Notes: a model not told the origin generated them from the sequence alone. A DNA stretch of 48,294 nt from JAMOBE01 sp039908285 (GCA_039908285.1 JAMOBE010000021.1:1-48294), one strand, 5' to 3'. Numbered from the stretch's first letter, positions 8,772-16,772 are shown. Numbers and translations are program-made.

Positions 8772-9891
8772 GATTTTCCATGAGGGGAGTCGGGTCCACC
8801 GCCTTCACCCCGCGCCGCACCTCGAAATGGAGTTGGGGGAAGGGGGCACTGCCGGAACTGCCCACCGTCCCCACCACCTGGCCCCGCGTCACCTTGTCAC
8901 CCCGGTTGACGGTGATGGTCTCGTGATGGGCGTAGGCGGTCATCCAGCCGTCCGCATGCTTTATGAGAAGAAGATTGCCGAACCCCTTGAGTTCATTGCC
9001 GGCATAGACCACGACCCCGTTGTCGGCCGCCCGCACGGGCGTCCCCCGGGGAACGGCGATGTTGACGCCGTCGTTCTGCAGGCCGTCCCCCATGGAGCCA
9101 TACTTGGCCACCACCTTGCCCGCCACCGGCCACTGGAAGGCGCGACCGGAGCGTGCCGGCGGTGTCGGGATGTCGGGAGACGTCGCCACCCGCGGCGGCG
9201 ACGCGGCGGGAGCGGGAGTTGATGCGGGAGCGGGAGAGAGTGCGGGTGCGGGCTCAGGCGCCACCTGCACGGGGTCCTGCTGGGCAGCGACCTGAGGTGC
9301 CGGAGGCGGTGACGGCGGCGAATCGAGTGGCTCCGACACCACCTTGCCGGCCGCCGAGTACGGCGACGGCGGCGGCCTGTCTCCCCCGGCCGGTGCCGCC
9401 GCGACCATCGGAGCGGAGGGCTTGACGGGGGACGCTTCACCAGTACCGACCTCGGGAATGGCCAGAGTCGTCCCAAGCTGAATGATGTACGGGGGCTTCA
9501 GGTCGTTGATGCGCACCAGCGCCGGACTCTCCACCTGATAGCGGCGGGCGATGCCGTTGATGGTGTCTCCCTTCTGCACCACGTGGAGCCGAATCGACGG
9601 CAGCACCAGGCTCTGCCCGGCACGAAGCGTAAAGGGCGGCGCCAGGCCGTTGGCGACGATCAGCGCCTTGACCGGAACCCGGTGACGCCTGGCGATGGCA
9701 TGCACCGAATCACCGCGCTGAACGGTGATGGTGCCCGAGTCCGGCTGCGGCGCCGCAGGCCTGGCCGTCCCCGACACGTTGCCATAGACGACCGGGGCCG
9801 GCCCACCGGAACGCTCACACCCCGCCGCCGTCAAGCCGGCGACGGCGACCACCAGAACGGCCAATGATGAACGAACGCTGGGAGTGTCCAT
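8761..9891 (-). CDS. nlpD: NlpD/EnvC-type LysM-LytM lipoprotein
   Basis: Envelope lipoprotein of 376 residues. A signal peptide ends in the lipobox LTAAGC (acylated Cys25); two LysM domains bind peptidoglycan (about 55-99 and 102-146); a Pro/Ala-rich linker follows; a C-terminal LytM/M23 domain ends the protein. The LytM metal ligands are degenerate: the usual HxxxD is NIAVP-like (NDGVNIAVP) and the HxH is QLHFE. This is the pattern of NlpD and EnvC, which do not cut peptidoglycan themselves but activate amidases at division. ATG 9891 is chosen over upstream codons because the signal peptide starts there and the promoter lies just before it. Confidence 0.9.
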   Translation of the reverse strand: MDTPSVRSSLAVLVVAVAGLTAAGCERSGGPAPVVYGNVSGTARPAAPQPDSGTITVQRGDSVHAIARRHRVPVKALIVANGLAPPFTLRAGQSLVLPSIRLHVVQKGDTINGIARRYQVESPALVRINDLKPPYIIQLGTTLAIPEVGTGEASPVKPSAPMVAAAPAGGDRPPPSPYSAAGKVVSEPLDSPPSPPPAPQVAAQQDPVQVAPEPAPALSPAPASTPAPAASPPRVATSPDIPTPPARSGRAFQWPVAGKVVAKYGSMGDGLQNDGVNIAVPRGTPVRAADNGVVVYAGNELKGFGNLLLIKHADGWMTAYAHHETITVNRGDKVTRGQVVGTVGSSGSAPFPQLHFEVRRGVKAVDPTPLMENLKV

Positions 9892-9897
9892 CCCCCG

Positions 9898-9926
9898 ACT
9901 ATAGTGCGCGTCGCCCCAACCCTCAA
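9898..9926 (-). promoter_or_regulatory. Promoter of nlpD, leaderless geometry
   Basis: Minus strand: -35 TTGAGG (9921-9926), 17-base spacer, -10 TATAGT (9898-9903). The -10 ends seven bases before ATG 9891, so transcription would begin at the start codon. No ribosome-binding site can fit in between other than the CGGGGG directly before ATG. Confidence 0.45.
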
Positions 9927-10008
9927 CCACCCGCGTTGACGTTTCCCATTATCATCGACTCCGACGTGGAGGTCGTCGTCCACAAGCGATAGCGGGCCGA
10001 TGAGCCCA

Positions 10009-10036
10009 TTGACCTTGCCGCTTGATGCGATACACT
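10009..10036 (+). promoter_or_regulatory. Promoter of response regulator gene at 10091
   Basis: -35 TTGACC (10009-10014), 16-base spacer, -10 TACACT (10031-10036). Predicted start about 10043, immediately before the hairpin at 10048-10070. Confidence 0.4.
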
Positions 10037-10047
10037 CCCCCCTCCAA

Positions 10048-10070
10048 GGGAGGGCCGGACAAGCCCTCCC
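10048..10070 (+). repeat. Hairpin in leader of response regulator
   Basis: Perfect 8-base inverted repeat GGGAGGGC / GCCCTCCC with a 7-base loop, lying between the predicted promoter and ATG 10091. It is not followed by a T run, so it is not a standard terminator; it could affect mRNA stability or be a short member of the palindromic repeat class found elsewhere here. Confidence 0.5.
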
Positions 10071-10090
10071 CGGTTGAGCGGGTGTGACTG

Positions 10091-10732
10091 ATGTCGGTTC
10101 AGAAAGCTGCTTCTGCAAACTTCGGCCTGGAACGGAAGACGATTCTCATCATCGATGATGAACCCGTCAATGGGCATCTGATAAACGAGCTGCTGCCCCA
10201 GCATGAAGTGCTGTGGGTGGAAAATGGAACCGAGGGAATCGAGATGGCCATCAACGAACGGCCGGACCTGATTCTCCTCGACATCAACATGCCGGACATG
10301 CTCGGTTTTGAGGTTTGCAGGCGCCTGCGGGCCGCTCCGGTCACCCAGGACACGCCGATCATCTTCATTACGACGATGGACGCGATCGAGGACAAGATTC
10401 GTGGCTTCGAGGTCGGGGGCATGGACTACATCGTCAAGCCCTATTCCAAGGAAGAGGTGGTGGCGAGGGTCAATACCCACCTGCTTCTGCGCAGTCTTCG
10501 GTCTGATCTTGAGGATCGCAACCAGAAACTGACTCACTTCAAGGGCGTCCTCGAGCGCCTCGTGCTGATGATGACCGAGGCCAATGGGCGAGTCTATGAG
10601 AACCTCCGCGCGGCATCGGCCAGCCTCGGTGCTTCCGAAGAGCTTGATAAAGCAAAGGAAACGGTTCACGGCATGATCGTCACCCTTGAGACGGAACTGC
10701 GCTCGTATCTCCTGTCGGATGACGGTACGTAG
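10091..10732 (+). CDS. Response regulator with C-terminal helical output
   Basis: Two-component receiver protein of 213 residues. The receiver (about 16-135) has the acidic pair IDDE, phospho-acceptor Asp64 in LLLDINMP, the conserved Thr (ITT) and Lys116 in IVKPYS. After it comes a helical, coiled-coil-like region of about 75 residues (SLRSDLEDRNQKLTHFKGVLERL) that matches no DNA-binding or enzymatic output I know, so the output is probably protein-protein contact. It stands alone, with no kinase adjacent, and converges on mch across a hairpin. Confidence 0.85.
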   Translation: MSVQKAASANFGLERKTILIIDDEPVNGHLINELLPQHEVLWVENGTEGIEMAINERPDLILLDINMPDMLGFEVCRRLRAAPVTQDTPIIFITTMDAIEDKIRGFEVGGMDYIVKPYSKEEVVARVNTHLLLRSLRSDLEDRNQKLTHFKGVLERLVLMMTEANGRVYENLRAASASLGASEELDKAKETVHGMIVTLETELRSYLLSDDGT

Positions 10733-10733
10733 G

Positions 10734-10769
10734 CCTCTCTCTCCCCTCAAGAGGGGAGAGAGAGAGAGG
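10734..10769. terminator. Hairpin between convergent response regulator and mch
   Basis: Near-perfect inverted repeat of CTCTCTCTCCCCTC and GAGGGGAGAGAGAG with an AA loop, placed directly after the stop of the regulator gene and 15 bases from the end of mch. Probably a bidirectional terminator. It lacks a clear T tract. Confidence 0.45.
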
Positions 10770-10783
10770 TAAGAGAAATGTCC

Positions 10784-11848
10784 TTACCGCTTCTTCGCCT
10801 TGCGCGGCACGAGGACCGTGTAGTCGAAGTCAAGAACCACCTGCGGGTCATACTTCCCTTCGGCGTCCTTGTAGGGGAAGGCGTCGCAGGGCAGGTCCTT
10901 GGTGGCCACCGTGCGGATGCGCAGGGCGCCCACGTCGTCGCGGCCGTCGATGGCCAGCTTGTCCAGGACTTCCGACCACGCGTAGATGGTGCAGCCGGCG
11001 AAGGTGGGGTTGGCGTGGTTGCCGCCGTTGATGGCGACCACGCGGAAGGCGTTGCCGAGGCCGTTGAAGCTGAGGGAGCGGGCCAGCGAGATGATGTGGC
11101 CGCCGTAGATCAGCCGCTTGCCGAAGCGGTCCTTGGCCATCTGGTGCTGGTTGAAGTGGACCTTGGCGGTGTTCTGGTACAGGCGGGTGGCCATCTGGTG
11201 CTCGGCCTCCTCGATGGTGAAGCCGTCCACGTGGTCGATCTTCTCGCCCACCGCGTAGTCGTCCCACAGGTGCGGCGAGCCGGCCAGCACCGTGTCATAG
11301 GCCTCCATCTTCAGTCCCGGCGGCAGCACCAGGGCCGAGGCCGCCACGGCGGCCGGCAGCTTGGGGGTGACGGGGGCCGGGGCGGGAGCCGCCTCGTTGC
11401 GCTTGCGCACCATCACCCAGCGGGCATAGTCCAGCACCATCTCGCCGCGCTGGTTGGTGCCGGTGGAGCGGACGTGCACGACTCCGGTCTTGCCGTTGGA
11501 GTTCTCCTTGAGCCCGATCACCTTCGACACCGAGGTGATGGTGTCGCCCACGTGCACCGGCGCCCCGAATCGACCATCGGCATAGCCCAGATTGGCCACC
11601 GCGTTCAGCGAGATGTCCGGCACGGTCTTGCCGAACACGAAATGGAAGGCGAGAAAGTCGTCGATGGGCGCGTCCGCGAGCCCGATGGCCTTGGCGAACT
11701 CGGTCGAGCTGTGGACGGCGAAACGCGGGCCGAACAGGGCCGTGTAGAGGGCCACGTCACCGGCGGTCACGGTGCGCGGCGTCGCGTGGACGATTACCTG
11801 ATCGAACTTGAAGTCTTCGAAGAAGTTACCGGAATTGGTCTTGGTCAT
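10784..11848 (-). CDS. mch: Mesaconyl-C1-CoA hydratase (beta-methylmalyl-CoA dehydratase)
   Basis: Reversibly hydrates mesaconyl-C1-CoA to beta-methylmalyl-CoA; used in the ethylmalonyl-CoA pathway of alphaproteobacteria and the 3-hydroxypropionate bicycle of Chloroflexus. The 354 residues hold two MaoC-like hot-dog halves (about 10-150 and 195-345) joined by an Ala/Pro linker (EAAPAPAPVTPKLPAA). Segments HATPRTVTAGD, VFGKTVPDISLNAVANLGYA and GLKENSN match what I recall of the Rhodobacter enzyme. ATG 11848 has AAGGGGG before it; the longer open frame is spurious and overlaps meh. It is last in the mct-meh-mch operon, 23 bases after meh. Confidence 0.92.
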   Translation of the reverse strand: MTKTNSGNFFEDFKFDQVIVHATPRTVTAGDVALYTALFGPRFAVHSSTEFAKAIGLADAPIDDFLAFHFVFGKTVPDISLNAVANLGYADGRFGAPVHVGDTITSVSKVIGLKENSNGKTGVVHVRSTGTNQRGEMVLDYARWVMVRKRNEAAPAPAPVTPKLPAAVAASALVLPPGLKMEAYDTVLAGSPHLWDDYAVGEKIDHVDGFTIEEAEHQMATRLYQNTAKVHFNQHQMAKDRFGKRLIYGGHIISLARSLSFNGLGNAFRVVAINGGNHANPTFAGCTIYAWSEVLDKLAIDGRDDVGALRIRTVATKDLPCDAFPYKDAEGKYDPQVVLDFDYTVLVPRKAKKR

Positions 11849-11871
11849 GACGATCCCCCTTGAAAATCGGT

Positions 11872-12726
11872 TCAGCCCAGCTCGGCCGTCGCGGTCAGCG
11901 CCGCGGTACCGTCGGGCCCCTGGGCCTCCAGCTCCACCTTGTCCCCCGACGGCTTGCCGATCAGGTGGAACGCGTTGAGGTCGAACAGCGGCGACCGGCC
12001 GCGGAAGGAATAGCCCACCACCGGCCTGGACGCGTTGTTGCGCACCAGGTCCATCAGCAGCAGGGCGGTGAGCGGCCCGTGCACCACCAGGCCGGGATAG
12101 TTCTCCTCGCCGGTGGCATAGGGGCGGTCGTAGTGTATGCGGTGGCTGTTGAAGGTCAGCGACGAGAAGCGGAACAGCAGCACCGGATCGGGAGTGATCT
12201 TCTTCACCCACGCCCCCTCGGCCCCCCGGGGGACATCGGCGACCTCCACCGGAGCCGGGACCTTGCCGCCGGGCTCGCGGTAGACGATGTCCTGCTCCTC
12301 CTCGACGCACAGCCGGCCATCCTGATGGATGCGATAACGCACGGTGACGAACACCAGGGTGCCGGTGCCGCCCTTCTTCTCCGAGACGCTGATGACCTCG
12401 CCGTCCCGGGTGGCGGGACGGCCGATGACCAGGCGGTCGGGGAACTTCATGCGGGCGCCGGCGAACATGCGCCGGGGCAGCGCCACCGGCGGCAGGAAGC
12501 CGCCGCGCTTGGCGTGGCCATCGGATCCCACCTGGGACATGGGCGCCCGCGGCAGGAAGTAGAGCCAGTGCCACAGCGGCGGCAGCTTGTCGCCATTGGC
12601 AAGGACGGTGGTGGTGTCGTCGAGGGTGGCCAACAACGCGTGGGTCGGCGTGAGGGTGATGTCCTCCTCGCGGTGCTCGGTGGAGCCGATCCAGTCGGCG
12701 TAGTTGGCGGGATTTCGCTCGCTCAT
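11872..12726 (-). CDS. meh: Mesaconyl-C4-CoA hydratase (forms citramalyl-CoA)
   Basis: Hydrates mesaconyl-C4-CoA to (S)-citramalyl-CoA in the glyoxylate-assimilation cycle of Chloroflexus; it is not part of the ethylmalonyl-CoA pathway. The 284 residues have an N-terminal FAS1-like dehydratase half and a C-terminal MaoC/HTD2-like half with the hydratase segment RFSSLTFNSHRIHYDRPYA (about residues 190-210; Asn and His there are the likely catalytic region) and GLVVHGPLTALLL. ATG 12726 follows AGGA. The gene is 21 bases after mct and 23 before mch. Related HTD2-like proteins act on other acyl-CoAs, so the assignment leans on the neighbours. Confidence 0.85.
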   Translation of the reverse strand: MSERNPANYADWIGSTEHREEDITLTPTHALLATLDDTTTVLANGDKLPPLWHWLYFLPRAPMSQVGSDGHAKRGGFLPPVALPRRMFAGARMKFPDRLVIGRPATRDGEVISVSEKKGGTGTLVFVTVRYRIHQDGRLCVEEEQDIVYREPGGKVPAPVEVADVPRGAEGAWVKKITPDPVLLFRFSSLTFNSHRIHYDRPYATGEENYPGLVVHGPLTALLLMDLVRNNASRPVVGYSFRGRSPLFDLNAFHLIGKPSGDKVELEAQGPDGTAALTATAELG

Positions 12727-12747
12727 GGGGGTGTGTCCTGGCCGGGG

Positions 12748-13983
12748 TTACGACAGTTCGACGGGGCCGGCGACGATCTTCTTGTCACGGAGCTTGCCGA
12801 TGTCGGCGTCGCTCAGACCCAGCAGGGTGGACAGGATCTCGTCGGTGTGCTCACCGAGAATCGGCGCCCGCTTCGGCGTCTCGCGGGGCATGGCGCTGAA
12901 GTCCAGCGGCGAGCCCGGCACCAGGAACTTGCCGATGCCCGGCTGCTCAAGCTCGGAGAACATGGGATTGCGAGTCGAGCAGCGGGCGTCCTCGTTGACC
13001 ATCTGCTTGAAGGTCTGATAGGGCCCCCAGCACACCCCAGTGCCGTTGAACGCCTGGCGCACCTCGTCCAGGGTCCGCTTACCCACCCAGAGGCGCAGGA
13101 TGGCCGAGATGGCATCGCTGGCCTGGAACCGTCCGCCCTCGGTATTGAGGTCGAATCCGGTGGTGGTCTGGATGGCGGCGAAGGCGTCGGTGAGCCCGGT
13201 CACCTTGCCCAGTTCCTGCCACATGCGGGTGGTGACGACGACGATGTAGAGGTGCCGGTTGTCCCTGGTCTCGAAGTCGCAGCCATAGGCGCCATAGAGA
13301 TAATTCCCATAGGAGCGGCGGTCATTGTCGTTGATCTGCACCTCCTGGATGTACCCCAGGTTGCCCACCATGGAAAAGGCGATGTCCGACAGCGCCATCT
13401 TGACCAGTTGTCCCTCGCCGGTGCGGGTCCGGTGCCGCTCGGCGGCCAGCACCGACAGGGCGACGTTGATGCCGCAGATGGCGTCCCACGCCGGCATCAC
13501 GTGGTTGACCGGATTGACCGCGGCTTTGCCATGGGTCGGACCGGTGACGAAGGGGAAGCCGACGGCGCAGTTGATGGTGTAGTCCACGGCGGACGTGCCG
13601 TCGGAACTGCCGAGCAGGTTGACCATGATCAGGTCCTCCCGCTTCTTCTTCAGGGTCTCGTACTTGAACCAGCCGCCGGCCGGGAAATTGGTGACGAAGA
13701 TTCCCTTGTCCGGACCCGGGGCGGTGATCAGACTGGTGACCAGTTCCTGCCCCTCGGGCTTGGTGGTGTCCACCGCCAGCGAGCGCTTGCCCTTGTTGAG
13801 TCCGACCCAGTAAAGGCTTTTCCCGTCGTCGGTGACGGGCCAGCGCCGGGCGTCGAGACCGCCACCGATCGGGTCGAACCGAATGACGTCGGCACCAAGC
13901 TGCGCCAGGGTCATCCCCCCGAGCGGTGCGGCGACGAAGGCGGCACTCTCGATGATCCGCAGTCCTTTGAGCAGGCTGTTCAT
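12748..13983 (-). CDS. mct: Mesaconyl-CoA C1-C4 CoA transferase
   Basis: Class III (CaiB/BaiF) CoA transferase that moves CoA intramolecularly from the C1 to the C4 carboxyl of mesaconate. The N terminus (SAFVAAPLGGMTLAQLGADVIR, then FDPIGGGLDARRWPVT) and the region NHVMPAWDAICG with the likely catalytic Asp167 agree closely with my memory of Chloroflexus Mct, as does the C-terminal PGSPLDFSAMPR. Length is 411 residues. ATG 13983 is chosen because conserved sequence begins there and a consensus promoter lies just upstream; the open frame extends to 14067. First gene of mct-meh-mch. It is distinct from the two SmtA/B-type paralogues on the other strand. Confidence 0.9.
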   Translation of the reverse strand: MNSLLKGLRIIESAAFVAAPLGGMTLAQLGADVIRFDPIGGGLDARRWPVTDDGKSLYWVGLNKGKRSLAVDTTKPEGQELVTSLITAPGPDKGIFVTNFPAGGWFKYETLKKKREDLIMVNLLGSSDGTSAVDYTINCAVGFPFVTGPTHGKAAVNPVNHVMPAWDAICGINVALSVLAAERHRTRTGEGQLVKMALSDIAFSMVGNLGYIQEVQINDNDRRSYGNYLYGAYGCDFETRDNRHLYIVVVTTRMWQELGKVTGLTDAFAAIQTTTGFDLNTEGGRFQASDAISAILRLWVGKRTLDEVRQAFNGTGVCWGPYQTFKQMVNEDARCSTRNPMFSELEQPGIGKFLVPGSPLDFSAMPRETPKRAPILGEHTDEILSTLLGLSDADIGKLRDKKIVAGPVELS

Positions 13984-14303
13984 GAACCGTATCCCCCAAT
14001 TATCCAAGGCGGGCGGGATATTGTCAAAATTCGAGCGCGAGCGCACGCGAAAAGGCGTCTTCCACACACATCGTCACGCTGCCTCCACCGTCACCCGAAC
14101 AGGTGGGACGGGGGTACGCAAAGGGGTGGCTCTCCCCCCGGATAGCGGGGTAGGGCCGAAAAAATGGCCGATTTCCGGGCTTGCGGCGGACGGTGAGGGA
14201 TTGTTAGTGTCGAGACGGTGAACGCCGGGGCTCGCCGCCTGCGGCGGCGCCGAGGCCGCGACACGCCATCCACCGCAAATCCGGGGGGAGTCCCAGAAAG
14301 CCC
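13984..14303. promoter_or_regulatory. Divergent control region between mct and smt genes
   Basis: 320 bases without a gene separate the two divergent operons. The minus-strand promoter for mct is at 13999-14027. No equally good promoter is visible for the plus-strand smt genes. There is a GC-rich block of alternating purine-rich repeats (around 14030-14060) and an imperfect CCCCGGATAGCGGGG dyad near 14137. No adjacent regulator gene exists, so any control must act in trans. Confidence 0.4.
13999..14027 (-). promoter_or_regulatory. Consensus promoter of mct-meh-mch
   Basis: Minus strand: -35 TTGACA (14022-14027, perfect), 17-base spacer, -10 GATAAT (13999-14004, five of six). Predicted start near 13992, leaving a leader of only about nine bases before ATG 13983. 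This is the best promoter match in the window and suggests substantial basal expression. Confidence 0.6.
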
Positions 14304-15527
14304 ATGAGCGAGCAAGCCAACGAGCAACCGCTGCCACTGGACGGCATTCGAGTCGTCGACGTCGGCACCTTCATCGCCGGCCCCTACAGCGCCTCCATCA
14401 TGGCCGAGTTCGGGGCCGAGGTGTACAAGGTCGAGCACCCGCTGGCCGGCGATCCGTTCCGCCGCTTCGGCACCGCGACCAAGCGCCCCGACTCAAGCCT
14501 GGCCTGGCTGTCGGAGGCCCGCAACAAGAAGTCCGTCACCATGGACCTGCGCATGCCGAAGGGCGTCGAGCTGTTCCGGCGCCTGGTGGAGAAGTGCGAC
14601 GTGCTGATCGAGAACTTCCGCCCCGGCGCCCTCGAGAGCTGGGGCGTGGGGTGGGAGGATCTGCGCAAGGTCAACCCCGGCCTGGTGATGCTGCGGGTGA
14701 CCGGCTATGGCCAGACCGGCCCCTATCGCGATCGCCCGGGCTTCGCCCACATCGCCCACGCCATCGGTGGCCTGTCCTATCTGGCCGGCTTCCCCGGCCA
14801 GACGCCGGTGGTGCCCGGCTCGACGCCGCTTGGCGACTACATGTCGGGGCTCTACGGGGTCATCGGCATCCTGCTCGCCCTGCGCCAGCGCGACAAGACC
14901 GGCCGCGGCCAGGTGATCGACATCGGCATCTACGAGGCCGTGTTCCGCCAGCTCGACGAACTGGCGGCCGCCTACGGGATGTTCGGCAAGGTCCGCGAGC
15001 GCGAGGGTGCAGGCACCGTCATCGCCTGCCCCCACGGTCACTTCCGGACCAGGGACGACAAGTGGGTGGCCATCGCCTGCACCACCGACAAGATGTTCGC
15101 CCGCCTGGCCGAGGAGGCCATGGGCCGGCCGGAACTGTCCTCGAGCGCCCTGTACGGCACCAAGGCGAAGCGGCTCGCCGCGCGCAAGGAGGTGGATGCC
15201 CTGGTCGGCGCCTGGACCATGTCCCTCTCCCGCGACGAACTGATGGACAAGTGCAACGAGGCCGAGGTGCCCATCGGCGCCCTCAACAACATCGCCGACA
15301 TCTTCGCCGATCCCCACTACAAGGCCCGCGGCAACCTGACCACCATGGACGTGCCGGGCGTGGGCGAGGTGGTGGTGCCGTCGGTCATTCCCAGGCTGTC
15401 CCGCACGCCGGGCCGCATCAAGACGCTGGGGCCGCCGCTTGGCAACGCCACCGACGAGGTGCTCGGAGCCCTGCTCGACCTCAACCAGGCCGAGTTGAAG
15501 CAGCTTCACGAAGCGAGAGTCATCTGA
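14304..15527 (+). CDS. smtA: Succinyl-CoA:malate CoA-transferase-type subunit (first copy)
   Basis: Class III CoA transferase, 407 residues. In Chloroflexus SmtA and SmtB together transfer CoA from succinyl-CoA to (S)-malate (and citramalate), giving malyl-CoA for cleavage by Mcl. Shared segments are EFGAEVYKVEHPLAGDPFRRFGT (shown in part: FGAEVYKVEHP), WLSEARNKKSVTMDL, ENFRPGALESWG, GYGQTGPYRDRPGF and GSTPLGDYMSGLYG with catalytic Asp178. ATG 14304 has AGAAAG close by and GGGGAG further upstream. The next gene is a close paralogue, 21 bases away. Assignment to the A rather than the B subunit is a guess from gene order; CaiB-family specificity cannot be read directly from sequence. Confidence 0.75.
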   Translation: MSEQANEQPLPLDGIRVVDVGTFIAGPYSASIMAEFGAEVYKVEHPLAGDPFRRFGTATKRPDSSLAWLSEARNKKSVTMDLRMPKGVELFRRLVEKCDVLIENFRPGALESWGVGWEDLRKVNPGLVMLRVTGYGQTGPYRDRPGFAHIAHAIGGLSYLAGFPGQTPVVPGSTPLGDYMSGLYGVIGILLALRQRDKTGRGQVIDIGIYEAVFRQLDELAAAYGMFGKVREREGAGTVIACPHGHFRTRDDKWVAIACTTDKMFARLAEEAMGRPELSSSALYGTKAKRLAARKEVDALVGAWTMSLSRDELMDKCNEAEVPIGALNNIADIFADPHYKARGNLTTMDVPGVGEVVVPSVIPRLSRTPGRIKTLGPPLGNATDEVLGALLDLNQAELKQLHEARVI

Positions 15528-15548
15528 GAGTGACGGGGGACATCGATC

Positions 15549-16772
15549 ATGGTTGCCACTGAAATCAAGAGAGACTTCCCGCTGAAGGGGATGCTCGTCA
15601 TCGACGTCGCGACGTTCATCGCGGCCCCCTACTGCGCCTCGATCCTGGGCGAGTTCGGCGCCGACGTGCTGAAGGTCGAGCATCCGGTGGGCGGCGATCC
15701 CTGCCGCGGCTTCGGCACCGCCACCCGGCGGGGCGACACCCTGGCCTGGCTGTCGGAGGCCCGCAACAAAAAGTCGGTGACGCTGGACCTGCGCTCCAAG
15801 GAGGGGGCGAAGATCTTCCGCGAACTCTGCCGGAAGGCCGACGTGGTGTGCGAGAACTTCCGCCCCGGGACCCTGGAGAAGTGGGGACTGGGATACGAGG
15901 TCCTGGCCAAGGAGAACCCCGGTCTGGTCATGCTGCGGGTGTCGGGATACGGCCAGGACGGCCCCTATCGCGATCGCCCCGGCTTCGCCCGCATCGCCCA
16001 TGCCGTCGGCGGCCTGTCGTACCTGGCGGGCATGCCGAAGGACACGCCGGTGACGCCGGGCTCCACCACCCTCGGCGACTATCTGTCGGGCCTCTACGGC
16101 GCCGTGGGCGTGCTGCTGGCGCTGAAGGAAAAGGAGCGCAGCGGCCTCGGCCAGTTCATCGACGTCGCCCTCTACGAGTCGGTGTTCCGGCTGACCGACG
16201 AGCTGGCGCCCGCCTATGGCATGTACGGCACCGTGCGCGAGCGCCATGGACCCCACGTCCGGGTCGCCGTGCCCATCGGCCACTTCCGCACCAAGGACGA
16301 CAAGTGGATCGCCTTCGCCTGCACCACCGACAAGCTGTGGGCGCGGCTGTGCGATGCCATGGGCCGTCCGGAGCTGGCGTCGAGCGGACTCTATGGCGAG
16401 AGCGCCCGCCGGATGGAGGCCCGCCACGAGGTCAACCAGATCGTCGCCGCGTGGGCCGGCTCACTCAACCGCGACGAGATTCTCGACAGGTGCATCGCCT
16501 CCAAGGCGCCATGCGGTCCGCTCAACAACATCGCCGACATCTACGGTGATCGCCAGTTCGCCGCCCGCCAGAACCTGGTGCCGCGGGAAGCCCCCGGACT
16601 CGAGGGCGACGTGGTGATGGTCCCGAACGTGTTCCCGCGACTGTCGGAGACGCCGGGCCGCATCGATTCGCTCGGACCGCAGCTCGGCGAGCACACCGAC
16701 GAGGTGCTGCGCGACCTGTTGGGCCTCAGCCCGGAGGAAATCGCCGACCTGCACGAAAAGCGGGTCGTCTGA
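15549..16772 (+). CDS. smtB: Succinyl-CoA:malate CoA-transferase-type subunit (second copy)
   Basis: Paralogue of the preceding gene and of the same length (407 residues). Conserved blocks include FGADVLKVEHPVGGD, ARNKKSVTLDL, ENFRPGTLEKWGLGYE, GYGQDGPYRDRPGFARIAHA, and TPGSTTLGDYLSGLYG with catalytic Asp177. These are close to the Chloroflexus SmtB sequence as I remember it. GGGGGA precedes ATG 15549 by about eight bases. In Chloroflexus both subunits are needed for activity, which fits the tandem pair here. An intrinsic terminator follows at 16815-16845, closing the operon. Alternative: formyl-CoA or citramalate CoA-transferase activity. Confidence 0.75.
   Translation: MVATEIKRDFPLKGMLVIDVATFIAAPYCASILGEFGADVLKVEHPVGGDPCRGFGTATRRGDTLAWLSEARNKKSVTLDLRSKEGAKIFRELCRKADVVCENFRPGTLEKWGLGYEVLAKENPGLVMLRVSGYGQDGPYRDRPGFARIAHAVGGLSYLAGMPKDTPVTPGSTTLGDYLSGLYGAVGVLLALKEKERSGLGQFIDVALYESVFRLTDELAPAYGMYGTVRERHGPHVRVAVPIGHFRTKDDKWIAFACTTDKLWARLCDAMGRPELASSGLYGESARRMEARHEVNQIVAAWAGSLNRDEILDRCIASKAPCGPLNNIADIYGDRQFAARQNLVPREAPGLEGDVVMVPNVFPRLSETPGRIDSLGPQLGEHTDEVLRDLLGLSPEEIADLHEKRVV

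Noticed and set aside
11860..14145. Long plus-strand frame opposite meh and mct
   Set aside because: Low-complexity Gly/His/Arg-rich product with no domain; the minus strand carries conserved enzymes throughout.
14493..16427. Long minus-strand frame opposite the two smt genes
   Set aside because: Gly/His-rich shadow with internal duplication that simply mirrors the paralogous plus-strand genes.
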